In this document: one piece after another, positions 36,230 through 45,334 of the stretch
Position numbering within the stretch: position 1 is the stretch's first letter
Layout of the letters: the number at the start of each line of letters is the position of its first letter
From: Polyangiaceae bacterium
Lineage (GTDB): Bacteria; Myxococcota_A; Polyangia; Polyangiales; Polyangiaceae
Reading direction: 5' to 3'
Length of the DNA: 64,000 bases
Assembly (NCBI GenBank): GCA_016712345.1
Contig: JADJRH010000001.1
Span: 1,550,001-1,614,000, forward strand
Program-made: the position numbers and the translations under genes
The notes under the pieces: generated by a model
Told to the model about the DNA's origin: nothing
What the model saw: the letters and a program-made list of their open reading frames with translations, nothing else
The model's database searches: none

Positions 36230-36394
36230 ATGTCCGCGACAAAGATCATTGTGCGACCGACGTTCTCTTTGCCGCCGGAAGAGGCAAAGGCAGCATTTGC
36301 GGCCTGGGCGCGCGCCCACAATGCGTTGATGAACCGTCTTCCCGAGGATGCTTGGACGGTGATGCTCATTCGAGGTGAGGATGTGACGAGTTGA
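36230..36394 (+). CDS. Short paralogue of the 28501 immunity-like protein (truncated)
   Basis: 54 residues from ATG 36230 with AAGGGAG upstream. It aligns with the first 55 residues of the 28501 protein (both K.(N/I)(I)VR, then (N/E)RLP.DA.TVM(V/L)IRGED) and then stops (TGA at 36392). The C-terminal 85 residues are missing, so it is probably a decayed second copy. Confidence 0.5.
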   Translation: MSATKIIVRPTFSLPPEEAKAAFAAWARAHNALMNRLPEDAWTVMLIRGEDVTS

Positions 36395-36480
36395 GTGGCG
36401 CGCACGCACGTTTGCTTTGCCCGTCGTGAGATGCGGGCTTGTTTGAGAGGTAGAGTACCCAATTCGGCGGTGATTACCCA

Positions 36481-36811
36481 ATGCTGTTAACTTTGATTCT
36501 TGACTATGCAGGAGGAACCTATGTTTCGCAAGCAGAGGTGGGCTGTCTTAACAATCTCCCCAAAGCGTTGAGGCACGCATTCGATTGGGGTGGAAGATCT
36601 TGGGAATGTTGGAGGGTCCAAACGTGCTTTGGAATGCGCCGGTTTTCTGAACGGTGGGAAGGTCACGCTGTGGAGTGCAGTCGCCCAACCACCGCAAGCG
36701 AGTAGCAACGTTCGTAACATTGGTTATCAGCCATGGGTTCTTGGTCGTACATTCAACTTTATCCCAACCCCGTTTCAGGCTTTCAGCTTCGGGAGATGGT
36801 TGCGTTTTTGA
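36481..36811 (+). pseudogene. Candidate orphan immunity gene, frameshifted
   Basis: The first frame reads MLLTLILDYAGGTYVSQAEV, then LPKALRHAFDWG. Sense then appears to continue in the next frame (EDLGNVGGSKRALECAGFLN, GGKVTLWSAVAQPPQ), which needs loss of one G in the GGGG run near 36592. The N-terminus resembles a small immunity-like family I recall (LL.YRGGTY..Q). The boundary at the 3' end is uncertain because the frame overlaps the next gene. Confidence 0.4.
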
Positions 36812-37425
36812 TAAAGAGTGGTTGCGCGGTGGACGGCGGTGCTCCCCGTTGGTTACAAGACTTGATGGCAGGTAAGGGGCAGTTTGAAGATCTTGAAGAG
36901 CCGGCGCTTGGGGAGTCAGATGTGAATGACGCAATCGACAATGCCGGTTTGCGCGAGACTTATGACGTGACGCTCACATTTGAGGGGCATTGGTTTGTGA
37001 CGGGGTTTGGCCACAGTCAGTTGAGGCCTCATCTGACATTTGGGTGGCCTGACTATTTTTATCAGTGGGATTTTGACTGTACTTCACGGATGGAGATGTT
37101 GCTTCGGGAGGCGGCCGCAGTTGGTGGTGCGGCTTATTTTGTAGAACATTTCGAGGCGCATGGTGAGTTTGGCGAGCGATTCAGCGTGGTGGATGGTAAG
37201 CCGGTTTTAGATTTTCCAGACGGCGACAAGGCGAGGTATCTCGCTTGTATCAAAGCGATTTGGGTGCGCCGGGCCAACGGTTTGCAGGGTCTGTTTGAGC
37301 ACACGTTCGAGCCGTTGCCATTTTCGGTCGAGCAAAAGAAGGAAAAGCGCGGGAGCGGGCAAAGGGGGCGGCGAGGTCAATTGCGAATGATTGGCATGCA
37401 CCGGCCCGGCAAAAAATCAAAGTAA
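36733..37425 (+). CDS. Hypothetical protein at the end of the immunity array
   Basis: 230 residues, starting MGSWSYIQLYPNPVSGFQLR. The middle contains TYDVTLTFEGHWFVTGFGHS and AAYFVEHFEAHGEFGERFSV; the last 35 residues are Lys/Arg-rich and look disordered. No domain recognised. It is the largest gene of the island's orphan set and its last member before the lipoprotein genes. Confidence 0.55.
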   Translation: MGSWSYIQLYPNPVSGFQLREMVAFLIKSGCAVDGGAPRWLQDLMAGKGQFEDLEEPALGESDVNDAIDNAGLRETYDVTLTFEGHWFVTGFGHSQLRPHLTFGWPDYFYQWDFDCTSRMEMLLREAAAVGGAAYFVEHFEAHGEFGERFSVVDGKPVLDFPDGDKARYLACIKAIWVRRANGLQGLFEHTFEPLPFSVEQKKEKRGSGQRGRRGQLRMIGMHRPGKKSK

Positions 37426-37441
37426 GTTGTAACCCGGTGTT

Positions 37442-37455
37442 GTTGTGTACACAAC
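37442..37455. promoter_or_regulatory. 14-bp perfect palindrome GTTGTGTACACAAC
   Basis: A perfect dyad lies in the 277-bp gap before the lipoprotein gene at 37703. It could be an operator. The core GTGTACAC also recurs inside genes across the window, so chance cannot be excluded. The rest of 37426-37702 shows no gene. Confidence 0.3.
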
Positions 37456-37702
37456 GCGACCGATGACGGGCGGCGCGCTGCGTGAGCGACGCAACGTGCG
37501 GCTATGACATTTTGATCCGAACCGGTGAGCACAAATGACCTCGGTGCGAGGTGACGTTCGCAGTGGTGTACATCGCAAAATAGCGGCGAATATGCGGGGC
37601 GTTGGGGCTGCAATTCGCGGGAAGCAAACATGCAGCAGCACAAGCTTCATTGCGCCGAGATTCTTGCGCCCAACTTGTGCTACTGGGTTGGATGAGGGCC
37701 TC

Positions 37703-39970
37703 ATGAACGGTCGGATCAGAAACTTAGTTTTGGTTTGGACTCTGCTCTTAATCGCATTGAACTCGGGATGCTTGCAGGGGCAGGCTCCGGTGCCATTTGG
37801 GGGCGCGGGAGGCGAAGGCGGTACCGGCGGCACAGGCGGAGATCTCGGGCCGTGTGGCATTGATTGCTCCAAGATCGAAACGCCGACGTGCACGGTTGCC
37901 GTGTGCAACACAGGCCAAGTGGTCGGCACAATCAACACCTGCGTTGTGGTGCCTGCACCTTCGGGAACGTCGTGCGACGACGGGAAGTTCTGCACGATTG
38001 CCGACTCGTGCGAAGAGGGAGTGTGCGTAGGCGGCGGCAAAAACGTCTGCGGTCTCGCTGTGTCGCCGTGTGAATCGGTGCTGTGTTACGAGGACACCAA
38101 GACGTGCGACGTGACACCGGTGAACGACGGAACCGAGTGTACACCTGAAGATCTCTGCGAAGTAAACGGCGTCTGCCAGCTCGGAACGTGCATCGGCGAG
38201 CCGAAAGACTGTTCTTTTTCGCCGGCCGCAGAATGCAATACGGTGGGCTGCGATCCGCAGACGGGCAAGTGCGTGGGCCTCCCGGACACCAACAAGGACG
38301 ACACGCCTTGTGTACTCACCGGCGATCTTTGCAACACGAACAAGACTTGCAAAAACGGTGCGTGTCAGGGTGGCATTCCCAAAGATTGTTCGGGCCTGAC
38401 GGTGGGCTGCCAAGTTGGCGAGTGCAGCGCGGACAATGGAAGTTGTGTACCCATGCCGGCGCCGGTGGGCACAAAGTGCACCGAAGGGCTGCATGAATGT
38501 GACGTGGGTGCCTGCGACGTGAAGGGCACATGCGTGGCGGCTGCCGCGCCGAACGGTTCAGCCTGCAACGACCACAATGCGTGCACAACTCAGGACTCGT
38601 GCCAAGCGGGCGACTGCGGCGGCAACAACGTTGCCAACTGTGTACTCTATCTCAACGAGGGTTTTGAAAGCTGTCCGGCGGGTTGGACGCTCGGCGGAGA
38701 CTGGGAGTGCGGAACGCCTGAAAACGTGGGCCCATTGGAGTCGCATACGGGAGCGGGCTGCATCGGCACGCAGATCGCAGGGCTCTACCACGTCAGTCAG
38801 AGTTACAACACGGCGGTTGCCGATTCACCGGCAATTAACCTGACGATGGCAACTGCGCCGCAGCTCACGTTTTGGGCATGGGACCACACGGAAGGTGGCA
38901 CGTTTGACGGGTGGAATATCAAAGTGAGCACCAACGGCGGCCAAAGCTTTACGCAGGTGAACACGGTGACGCCGCCTTATCCGCACACAATCAACGGCCA
39001 AAAGGCGTGGGGTGGAAATCACTCGGCCGACGGTTGGCAACTTTACAATGCCGATCTGACAGCGTTTGCGGGTCAAACGATTATCCTTCGCTTTGCGTTC
39101 AGGAGCGACGGTGCAACGGTTTATCCGGGTGTGTACATTGACGACGTTGTCGTGGCAGAGCCGCTTCAGAGCCCGATTTTTATCACTTCCACTTCTCCCC
39201 TTCCTGATGTGTACGCAAACAAAGCGTACACCCATCAACTTACGCGCATCGGCGGTACGCCCGCTGCGGTGTGGAGTATCAAGCCGGGTGGTACCAACTC
39301 GGCATGGGTAACCATTGACCCTGCTACAGGGATGTTGGGCGGTACGCCGTCGTCGGCCGAGGTTGGCCCGGTTGAGTTTACCGTGCATGTGGAGGAACCT
39401 TCCCTCCCCTCCAACTACGACGATAAGACGTTTACGCTCAATGTTGACAAAGCCGCGTTTTACACAAGCTTTGAAGAAACGTGCCCGGGCGGTTGGACGC
39501 TGACAGGTGATTGGCAATGCGGCGTTCCGACGGTTGTGGGGCCGGCAACGGCATACGTTGGAACCCAATGCATTGCCACTCAGATTGCCGGGCAGTACAA
39601 AGATCTTCAATCGTTTAACAATACAACCGCAACATCGCCTGGTATTGATCTGACCGGCATTGGAAGTCCGAAAATGACGTTCCGCATGTGGGTAGACACC
39701 GAAGGATCTACCTACGACGGGTTTAACCTTCAGATCAGCAACGACGCCGGGGTAAACTACGTAATTCTTACCACAGTCACCCCCTCCTACCCGCTGACGG
39801 TGGCCGGCAAGCCCGCGTGGGGCGGTCACCAACAGGCGGTTGGGTGGCAACTTGTTCAAGCTGATTTGTCGGCTTACGCGGGCCAGTCCATTCGCATGCG
39901 CTTCGCTTTCCAGAGCGATTCGTCCGGCGTGTTTCCCGGTGTGTACATTGACGATATTCTTATCAACTAG
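37703..39970 (+). CDS. Large cysteine-rich surface lipoprotein with two MAM-like jelly-roll domains
   Basis: 755 residues from ATG 37703, chosen because it gives a lipoprotein signal (LVWTLLLIALNSGC); the frame is open to 37535. A GGTGGTGG linker is followed by about 270 residues of cysteine-rich repeats (C.DG..C, C..G.C) as in myxobacterial surface proteins. Two similar domains of about 165 residues follow (FESCPAGWTLGGDWECGTPE to GVYIDDVVV, and FEETCPGGWTLTGDWQCGVP to GVYIDDILI). They are separated by a putative Ig-like domain (PLPDVYANKAYTHQL, ATGMLGGTPSSAEV). Probably an outer-surface adhesin or binding protein. It forms a row with the next two lipoprotein genes. Confidence 0.75.
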   Translation: MNGRIRNLVLVWTLLLIALNSGCLQGQAPVPFGGAGGEGGTGGTGGDLGPCGIDCSKIETPTCTVAVCNTGQVVGTINTCVVVPAPSGTSCDDGKFCTIADSCEEGVCVGGGKNVCGLAVSPCESVLCYEDTKTCDVTPVNDGTECTPEDLCEVNGVCQLGTCIGEPKDCSFSPAAECNTVGCDPQTGKCVGLPDTNKDDTPCVLTGDLCNTNKTCKNGACQGGIPKDCSGLTVGCQVGECSADNGSCVPMPAPVGTKCTEGLHECDVGACDVKGTCVAAAAPNGSACNDHNACTTQDSCQAGDCGGNNVANCVLYLNEGFESCPAGWTLGGDWECGTPENVGPLESHTGAGCIGTQIAGLYHVSQSYNTAVADSPAINLTMATAPQLTFWAWDHTEGGTFDGWNIKVSTNGGQSFTQVNTVTPPYPHTINGQKAWGGNHSADGWQLYNADLTAFAGQTIILRFAFRSDGATVYPGVYIDDVVVAEPLQSPIFITSTSPLPDVYANKAYTHQLTRIGGTPAAVWSIKPGGTNSAWVTIDPATGMLGGTPSSAEVGPVEFTVHVEEPSLPSNYDDKTFTLNVDKAAFYTSFEETCPGGWTLTGDWQCGVPTVVGPATAYVGTQCIATQIAGQYKDLQSFNNTTATSPGIDLTGIGSPKMTFRMWVDTEGSTYDGFNLQISNDAGVNYVILTTVTPSYPLTVAGKPAWGGHQQAVGWQLVQADLSAYAGQSIRMRFAFQSDSSGVFPGVYIDDILIN

Positions 39971-39980
39971 GAGCCTCCCC

Positions 39981-41084
39981 ATGAAGCGCAAATTGTCAGG
40001 TTATGGGCTATTGTTTGCGTCTCTTGCGTTGAGCAGCACCGCGGGTGTTTGGTGGGGTTGCGCAGCGGGGCCGGCCGACACAACCAGCGGCACGGGGGGA
40101 AGTACCTCGTCCACAACCACCGGAACCGGCGCGACAGGTGGAATTGACATTATGCCCGACGGCGGCGTCGACGACGCTGAGGCGGGCACATGCACTTCCA
40201 TCAGCGAGAAGGCTGAACGCGTGCCGGTGGACATTGTGTTTATCCTCGACAGGTCGGGGAGTATGGCGGGGGCCAAATGGGAAGGCACCAAATCGGCGCT
40301 GACCACGTTCGTCAACGATCCTGCGTCGATTAAGATCGGTGTGGGGTTGTTGTACTTCCCATCATTCACCGGAGATACGTGCGATTTTGGAAGTTACATG
40401 GTGCTGAACGTGCCCATTGCGCCGCTGCCAGGCAATTCATTCCCTATCACCAATTCATTCCCGGCGGAGGCAAACGCCTATGGAACTCCAACGTACGCGG
40501 CTCTCAAGGGCGGTTTGCACGCGGCCACGGCGTATCAAGACGCTCACCCCACCCACAAGGTGGTGGTGGTAATGGCGACCGACGGAGATCCTTACGGCTG
40601 TCCCGATGAAGACCTTGATATCATCGCCGATCTCGCGAAAAGCGCGCGCAATTACAATGGTGTACTCACGTACGTGATTGGGGTGGAAGGTTCGGTCATC
40701 CCAAACATGAACAAGATCGCCGAAGCGGGAGGCACCGGAGCGGCGTACGACATCACCAACGATATTTCAGAATTTTCGGCCAAAATTGCTGAAATTAAGA
40801 GTGAGGTATTGGGGTGTGAATTTGAGATTCCAATGCCGCCGAATGGGTTGGAACTTGACCCAAAGCAGGTAAACTTCTCCTACACACCGCAGGGTATGGG
40901 TGATCCCAAAGTCCTTCTAAAAGCCGATAATCTGATCGACTGCGCGGGTAGCCCAGGTTGGTATTTTGACAACAACATCTCCCCGACGAAGATCATTCTC
41001 TGCCCGGCCTCGTGCGCAACGGTGCAGAATGACAACAATGCCGAAGTAAACGTGCTTTTCGGCTGCAATTCACTCGTAAATTGA
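39981..41084 (+). CDS. VWA-domain lipoprotein
   Basis: 367 residues; the AGGAG at 39969-39973 (overlapping the previous stop) fits ATG 39981. Signal and lipobox: LALSSTAGVWWGC. A Thr/Gly linker is followed by a von Willebrand factor A domain with an intact MIDAS: DIVFILDRSGSMAG (DxSxS), TYAALKGGLHAAT and VVVMATDGDPYGC. The C-terminus has paired cysteines. It is probably co-transcribed with the upstream adhesin-like gene (10-bp gap). VWA lipoproteins mediate metal-dependent protein contacts at the cell surface. Confidence 0.85.
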   Translation: MKRKLSGYGLLFASLALSSTAGVWWGCAAGPADTTSGTGGSTSSTTTGTGATGGIDIMPDGGVDDAEAGTCTSISEKAERVPVDIVFILDRSGSMAGAKWEGTKSALTTFVNDPASIKIGVGLLYFPSFTGDTCDFGSYMVLNVPIAPLPGNSFPITNSFPAEANAYGTPTYAALKGGLHAATAYQDAHPTHKVVVVMATDGDPYGCPDEDLDIIADLAKSARNYNGVLTYVIGVEGSVIPNMNKIAEAGGTGAAYDITNDISEFSAKIAEIKSEVLGCEFEIPMPPNGLELDPKQVNFSYTPQGMGDPKVLLKADNLIDCAGSPGWYFDNNISPTKIILCPASCATVQNDNNAEVNVLFGCNSLVN

Positions 41085-41112
41085 AGGAGCCCGCGGCGAA
41101 CGGGTTAATAGC

Positions 41113-41121
41113 TGGTATAAT
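41113..41121 (+). promoter_or_regulatory. Extended -10 promoter candidate (TGGTATAAT)
   Basis: A perfect TATAAT at 41116-41121 with the TG of an extended -10 element lies 80 bp before the lipoprotein start at 41201. No good -35 is visible. Confidence 0.4.
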
Positions 41122-41200
41122 TGGCTGAGCTGTCAACGCCGCGTGGAACCACCTTTTTCTAAGACACCGGTATCTAGCCCCTTATTTCGGAGTAAAACAC

Positions 41201-42295
41201 ATGCTTGGTAGTTATCGATCGCAGGTTGCCTTGGCCATCGCACTTGGAGCTTTGTTTACCGTCGGTTGTGACGGCGACACAACGCAAACAACGAGCGGCA
41301 CGGGTGGACAGGGAGGTGAAACCACTTCTACCAGCACCACGGGCGGGAGCGGCGGCACCACCACCTCCACCAGTTCAACGGGTGGAACGGGCGGCGGGTT
41401 AACCTGTGAAAACAATGAAGGTGTCGTGCTCGCTGTTACCTCGCTTTCGTTCGGTGAAGGCGACAGCGGTCAGTGGAAGTCGGTAGGGTATAACCTGGAC
41501 GGACTTGAAACAACGGCCGTTTCAAAAGACGTGTGTCAACCCAATTCAGGGGCGGCCACATCTACCCCCTACCCTGACGGCGACATGGGTATTGATAACT
41601 CGTTTGGCAAAAACCTGGTGCCGCTCATCTTGTCGCTCTATCCAACATGGGTAGATGACGTGAACAACGGCATTCAAAAGGGTATTTTCACATCGCTCTT
41701 AAAACTTGACTGCGTGCCGCCCACGGGCGACGTGCCGTCGTTTACAAGCAGGCTGTATGGTGCCACCGACCTGGGCACAGCTCCCAAGTTTGACGGCACA
41801 GATCAGTGGCCCGTTGCACCTGAATTGTTGAGCGATCCAAACGATCCATTTTCATCAACGGTGATTTTCGCCGGGAGTTCTATTAAAGATAACCTTTACG
41901 ATTCAGGGCCCAACCAAACCTACATCTTGACGGTTCCGCTCAAGACGCAGACTCAAACCACCTCCATCAAGCTGACCCTGTACGCAGCGCGCACAACAAT
42001 GACCCTCGCGGAAGATCGAAAGAGCGCCACCAGTGGAACGATCGGCGGCGTCGTGAATACCGAAGACGTGGTTGCCGAAGTGAAGAAAATTGGGGCGCTG
42101 CTCGACTTGTGCGACACCGCAATTCTCGACAGCATGCTCAGTCAGGTTCGGCAGGCGTCTGACATCATGGCCGACGGCACACAGGATCCCAACCAAACCT
42201 GTGACGGCATTAGTATTGGGCTAAAATTTGAGATGAAAGAAGCTCAAATTGGCAGTGTTGGACCGGCGAGCCCTGTTGGCGATTCTTGCCTATAG
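41201..42295 (+). CDS. Thr/Gly-rich lipoprotein of unknown function
   Basis: 364 residues; signal and lipobox LAIALGALFTVGC at about residues 11-23. The low-complexity stretch rich in TTST and GGTGG (to about residue 66) is characteristic of myxobacterial lipoproteins. The remaining 300 residues form an unrecognised secreted domain (VVLAVTSLSFGEGDSGQWKS; DDVNNGIQKGIF; LCDTAILDSMLSQVRQ) with few cysteines. It ends convergent to the isc operon. Confidence 0.7.
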   Translation: MLGSYRSQVALAIALGALFTVGCDGDTTQTTSGTGGQGGETTSTSTTGGSGGTTTSTSSTGGTGGGLTCENNEGVVLAVTSLSFGEGDSGQWKSVGYNLDGLETTAVSKDVCQPNSGAATSTPYPDGDMGIDNSFGKNLVPLILSLYPTWVDDVNNGIQKGIFTSLLKLDCVPPTGDVPSFTSRLYGATDLGTAPKFDGTDQWPVAPELLSDPNDPFSSTVIFAGSSIKDNLYDSGPNQTYILTVPLKTQTQTTSIKLTLYAARTTMTLAEDRKSATSGTIGGVVNTEDVVAEVKKIGALLDLCDTAILDSMLSQVRQASDIMADGTQDPNQTCDGISIGLKFEMKEAQIGSVGPASPVGDSCL

Positions 42296-42373
42296 GTGCG
42301 TGTGGCCAATGGGTAGAAGTCGGCCCGAGTGTAACAGTTGAATGGATAGACAACCGTTGCGTGAGGGCCGATT

Positions 42374-42733
42374 CTACTTTCTTTTGCGCGGGTCGACTTC
42401 TTGGGGGTGCTCGTTGAAGAAGGCGTCTAGACTTTCGCGCGTGATTTCACACTCAATAACGCCGTCTTTTTCAATTTTCGCCTGACACCCGAGGCGGCTC
42501 TGAGCGCGCACGTCAAACGCTTTGTCGAGGATGTCTTCTTCTTCTTCTTCGGCATCGCTGAGAAGGTTTTTACCCTGCGTCACATACACATGGCACGTGG
42601 AGCAGGCGCAAACGCCGCCGCACGCGTCACCTTCCCATGCGTGGGCTTTTTTGGAGGCCTGAAGGATCGTTGTTCCAATGGGAACTTCTACCTCCCAGGC
42701 TTGATCAAGCGCTCTGAGTCGAACAGTGGGCAT
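42374..42733 (-). CDS. fdx: Isc-type [2Fe-2S] ferredoxin
   Basis: 119 residues. Adrenodoxin-type [2Fe-2S] ligands are present: ACGGVCACSTC (C-x5-C-x2-C) and a later RLGC. This ferredoxin supplies electrons to the Isc scaffold during cluster assembly. It is the last gene of the operon; its ATG shares a base with the hscA stop (TAATG), indicating translational coupling. An unusual acidic insert (DAEEEEEDILDKA) follows the cluster loop. Confidence 0.9.
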   Translation of the reverse strand: MPTVRLRALDQAWEVEVPIGTTILQASKKAHAWEGDACGGVCACSTCHVYVTQGKNLLSDAEEEEEDILDKAFDVRAQSRLGCQAKIEKDGVIECEITRESLDAFFNEHPQEVDPRKRK

Positions 42734-44694
42734 TAGTTTTCTCCCAAGAAAGTGACGGCCGCTCCACTCGGCACCATGGCAGACGCGGCGCGCTCAGCAT
42801 GTTCGGCAACGTGGGCGTCCACGCCGCGCGCATCGGAAACAGTGCTTTCAATACTGTCTACCTGTTTGCCGGCAATGGCTTTTGCAACGGCTCTGTCCAT
42901 ACGACGCCCGGCCCAGTTGTGAGTGGCATCGTCCAGTTCGTCGGTGCGAGCCTGAATGAGTGTCGCCCTGTCACCTTTAATGGCGGCTTGTAATGCCGCG
43001 AGGGCCTGCTCAATGCGTACACCTTCGTCGTCGATAAGAAGATCTGCGTCGGCTTCAAGGGCTTTTTTGGTGGCCATGACCACCCTTTCAGCTTCTACCC
43101 GAGCTTCTACAAGGCGGCGTTTTTCAAAGTCTTCTTCACCGTGTTCCAAGGCGGAGAGGAGCATTTGTTCTACCTCTTCATCGGTGAGGCCGTAGCTGGG
43201 TTTCACCTCCACCTTTTGTTCAACACCCGTTTTTTGCTCGCGCGCTGTGACGCTCAACAGGCCGTCGGCGTCTACCCGGAAGGTGACTTCCAACCTGGCC
43301 ATGCCGGCGGGCATGGGTGGAATACCACTCAACTTGAATCGAGCGAGCGATCGGCAGTCTGTGGCGAGTTCACGCTCACCTTGAACAATGTGAAGGTCAA
43401 AACCGGTTTGGTTGTCTGCGTAGGTGGTAAATACCTGACGGGCGCCGGTGGGGATGGTGGTGTTTCGGGGTAAGATTTTTTCTACCACTCCACCCATGGT
43501 TTCAAGCCCCAAAGAAAGAGGGAGAACATCGAGCAGAAGAACTTCGTGTTCCTGCGAACCTGACAAAATATCCGCCTGAATGGCCGCACCAAGAGCAACC
43601 ACCTGGTCGGGGTCAATATCGCCGAGGGGTTCTTTTCCAAAGATGTTTTTAACGTAGGTTCGAACGTAGGGAACGCGGGTAGATCCGCCGACCAGGATCA
43701 CACCGTCGAGATCGGAAGGTTGAATGCCGGCGTCGCGCATGGCTCGTCGGCAGGCAACTCCCGTTCGCTCGACTATCGGCGCGATCAATGCGTCAAACTC
43801 GTCGCGGGTCACCGTGACTTTTTTGGTTCCACCCGGGGCCGGAACTTCTACTTCAGCGCTGGCGGAGTCTGTCAGGCCGTGTTTTGTGCGGCGAGCAAGA
43901 TCAAGCGCCAACCTTACCACTTCAGGGCTTCGGTCGGAGGTGCCCATTTCAGTGAGGAGTTTTTCTGCGAGCGCTCGGTCCATGTCATCACCGCCGAGAG
44001 CGCTGTCACCGCCGGTGGACTTGACCTGAAAAACACCTTGGTCGAGAAGTAGAATGGTAATGTCAAACGTACCACCGCCGAGGTCATACACCGCGAAAAG
44101 GCCGTTTTGCTGTTTTTCAAGCCCGTAGGCGAGTGCGGCGGCGGTGGGCTCGTTTAAGATGCGAAGAACGTCAAGGCCGGCGAGTTTTCCGGCGTCTTTG
44201 GTGGCCTGACGTTGGGCGTCATCAAAGTACGCGGGTACGGTAATGACAACTCCGCCGACGGTGCGCAGCTCGTCTTCGGCATTGGTTTTGAGAACTTTTA
44301 GAATTTCAGCCGATACTTCAATGGGGGTGACAACACGGTCGCGCACGCGAAAGCGTACACTTTTGGCATCTTCAGGGGTTTTGGGGGGTTCAAACTTGAA
44401 GGTGCCGAGGCGCCGTGTTTCAGGATCGTCGGCGCCTCGACCCATGAAGCGCTTCACGCTGACAATGGTTTCAAGCGGGGCTTTGGATGCGAGGCGGAGG
44501 GCGTCGTAACCGACAATGGTCCCGCCTCGCTCATCGTAATGAACTGCGCTTGGAACCAAGGCATTTCCATTACAATCCAAGATCACAAGGGGGCGGCCGT
44601 CACGCACGCGCGCTACAAGTGAGTTGGTGGTACCAAGGTCAATACCAATGGGGCGCGGCGGGGCTTTGGGGTCAAAAATTTCGAGGAGAGCCAT
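42733..44694 (-). CDS. hscA: Fe-S assembly Hsp70 chaperone HscA
   Basis: 653 residues from the ATG at 44694, chosen because MALLEIF followed by IGIDLGTTNSLVARV matches known HscA starts; the frame is open to 44769. Hsp70 landmarks are present: phosphate-1 loop GIDLGTTNS, DLGGGTFDITILLL, VILVGGSTRVPYV and the linker DVLPLSLGLETMGG. With HscB it releases clusters from IscU through its LPPVK motif, which is present in the IscU encoded here. Slightly longer than typical (about 620). Confidence 0.93.
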   Translation of the reverse strand: MALLEIFDPKAPPRPIGIDLGTTNSLVARVRDGRPLVILDCNGNALVPSAVHYDERGGTIVGYDALRLASKAPLETIVSVKRFMGRGADDPETRRLGTFKFEPPKTPEDAKSVRFRVRDRVVTPIEVSAEILKVLKTNAEDELRTVGGVVITVPAYFDDAQRQATKDAGKLAGLDVLRILNEPTAAALAYGLEKQQNGLFAVYDLGGGTFDITILLLDQGVFQVKSTGGDSALGGDDMDRALAEKLLTEMGTSDRSPEVVRLALDLARRTKHGLTDSASAEVEVPAPGGTKKVTVTRDEFDALIAPIVERTGVACRRAMRDAGIQPSDLDGVILVGGSTRVPYVRTYVKNIFGKEPLGDIDPDQVVALGAAIQADILSGSQEHEVLLLDVLPLSLGLETMGGVVEKILPRNTTIPTGARQVFTTYADNQTGFDLHIVQGERELATDCRSLARFKLSGIPPMPAGMARLEVTFRVDADGLLSVTAREQKTGVEQKVEVKPSYGLTDEEVEQMLLSALEHGEEDFEKRRLVEARVEAERVVMATKKALEADADLLIDDEGVRIEQALAALQAAIKGDRATLIQARTDELDDATHNWAGRRMDRAVAKAIAGKQVDSIESTVSDARGVDAHVAEHAERAASAMVPSGAAVTFLGEN

Positions 44695-44746
44695 AATGCC
44701 TAATGGGTTGGCAGGATGCCTTTGGCAAACGCAATGAGTGCCTTCG

Positions 44747-45280
44747 TTAGCCGGCGGCGCTTTCTTCAATGGCTGTTACTTCATCGAGAAAGCGGCGCAG
44801 ATAACGCAGTTCACCCAGGTATTGAATTAGTTTGCGAGCGGCTTCTCCGTTTTCACCGGCCGCTTGAAATCCTTTGCCGAGCGATAGAAGCACCTCGCGC
44901 TCGCGCGATTGCATGCTCGTTGCGAGTTGATGAACTTTGCCGATGTTTTTTGCGCGCGCGGCTTCTGACAGCTCTTCGCGTGCTTCCATCATTTCCATTA
45001 ACAGATCGGGCGACGGTTTAGGTTCGGCCATTTCACCCGCCGGGACGCCCAGCTTTTTAAAGAGCGCTTCAGCTCGTTTAATGGGGTCGCGCACAGTGCG
45101 AAATGCTTCATTCACTTCAATGGCACGCGACAATGCCATACGCCGTTCGGCCGAAGAAGCCTGCGCATAACGATCGGGATGAAGGGCTTTTGAAAGCTCG
45201 CGATGGCGGGCCTCAACAGCTTTCATGTCGAGGTCAAACTCGGGTTTGATACCCAATAGATCAAAAGGGTCGTTAGACAT
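44747..45280 (-). CDS. hscB: Fe-S assembly J-domain co-chaperone HscB
   Basis: 177 residues. N-terminal J domain with LFDLLG-like start (DPFDLLGIKPEFDL) and the HPD motif in ELSKALHPDRYA; C-terminal HscB oligomerisation helices (REELSEAARAKNIGKVHQLA). It delivers IscU to HscA and stimulates its ATPase. It lies between iscA and hscA as in proteobacterial isc operons. Confidence 0.92.
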   Translation of the reverse strand: MSNDPFDLLGIKPEFDLDMKAVEARHRELSKALHPDRYAQASSAERRMALSRAIEVNEAFRTVRDPIKRAEALFKKLGVPAGEMAEPKPSPDLLMEMMEAREELSEAARAKNIGKVHQLATSMQSREREVLLSLGKGFQAAGENGEAARKLIQYLGELRYLRRFLDEVTAIEESAAG

Positions 45281-45334
45281 TGGCCCGCATTGTGATTCGT
45301 GAAGCGATTGCGGCGAAGGCCCGAGAGCGGCGCT

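Noticed and set aside
36590..36811. Independent gene in the second frame of the 36481 locus
   Set aside because: It makes better sense as the continuation of the frameshifted 36481 gene; no start signal.
42858..44052. Several plus-strand frames opposite hscA
   Set aside because: Shadows of a conserved Hsp70 gene.
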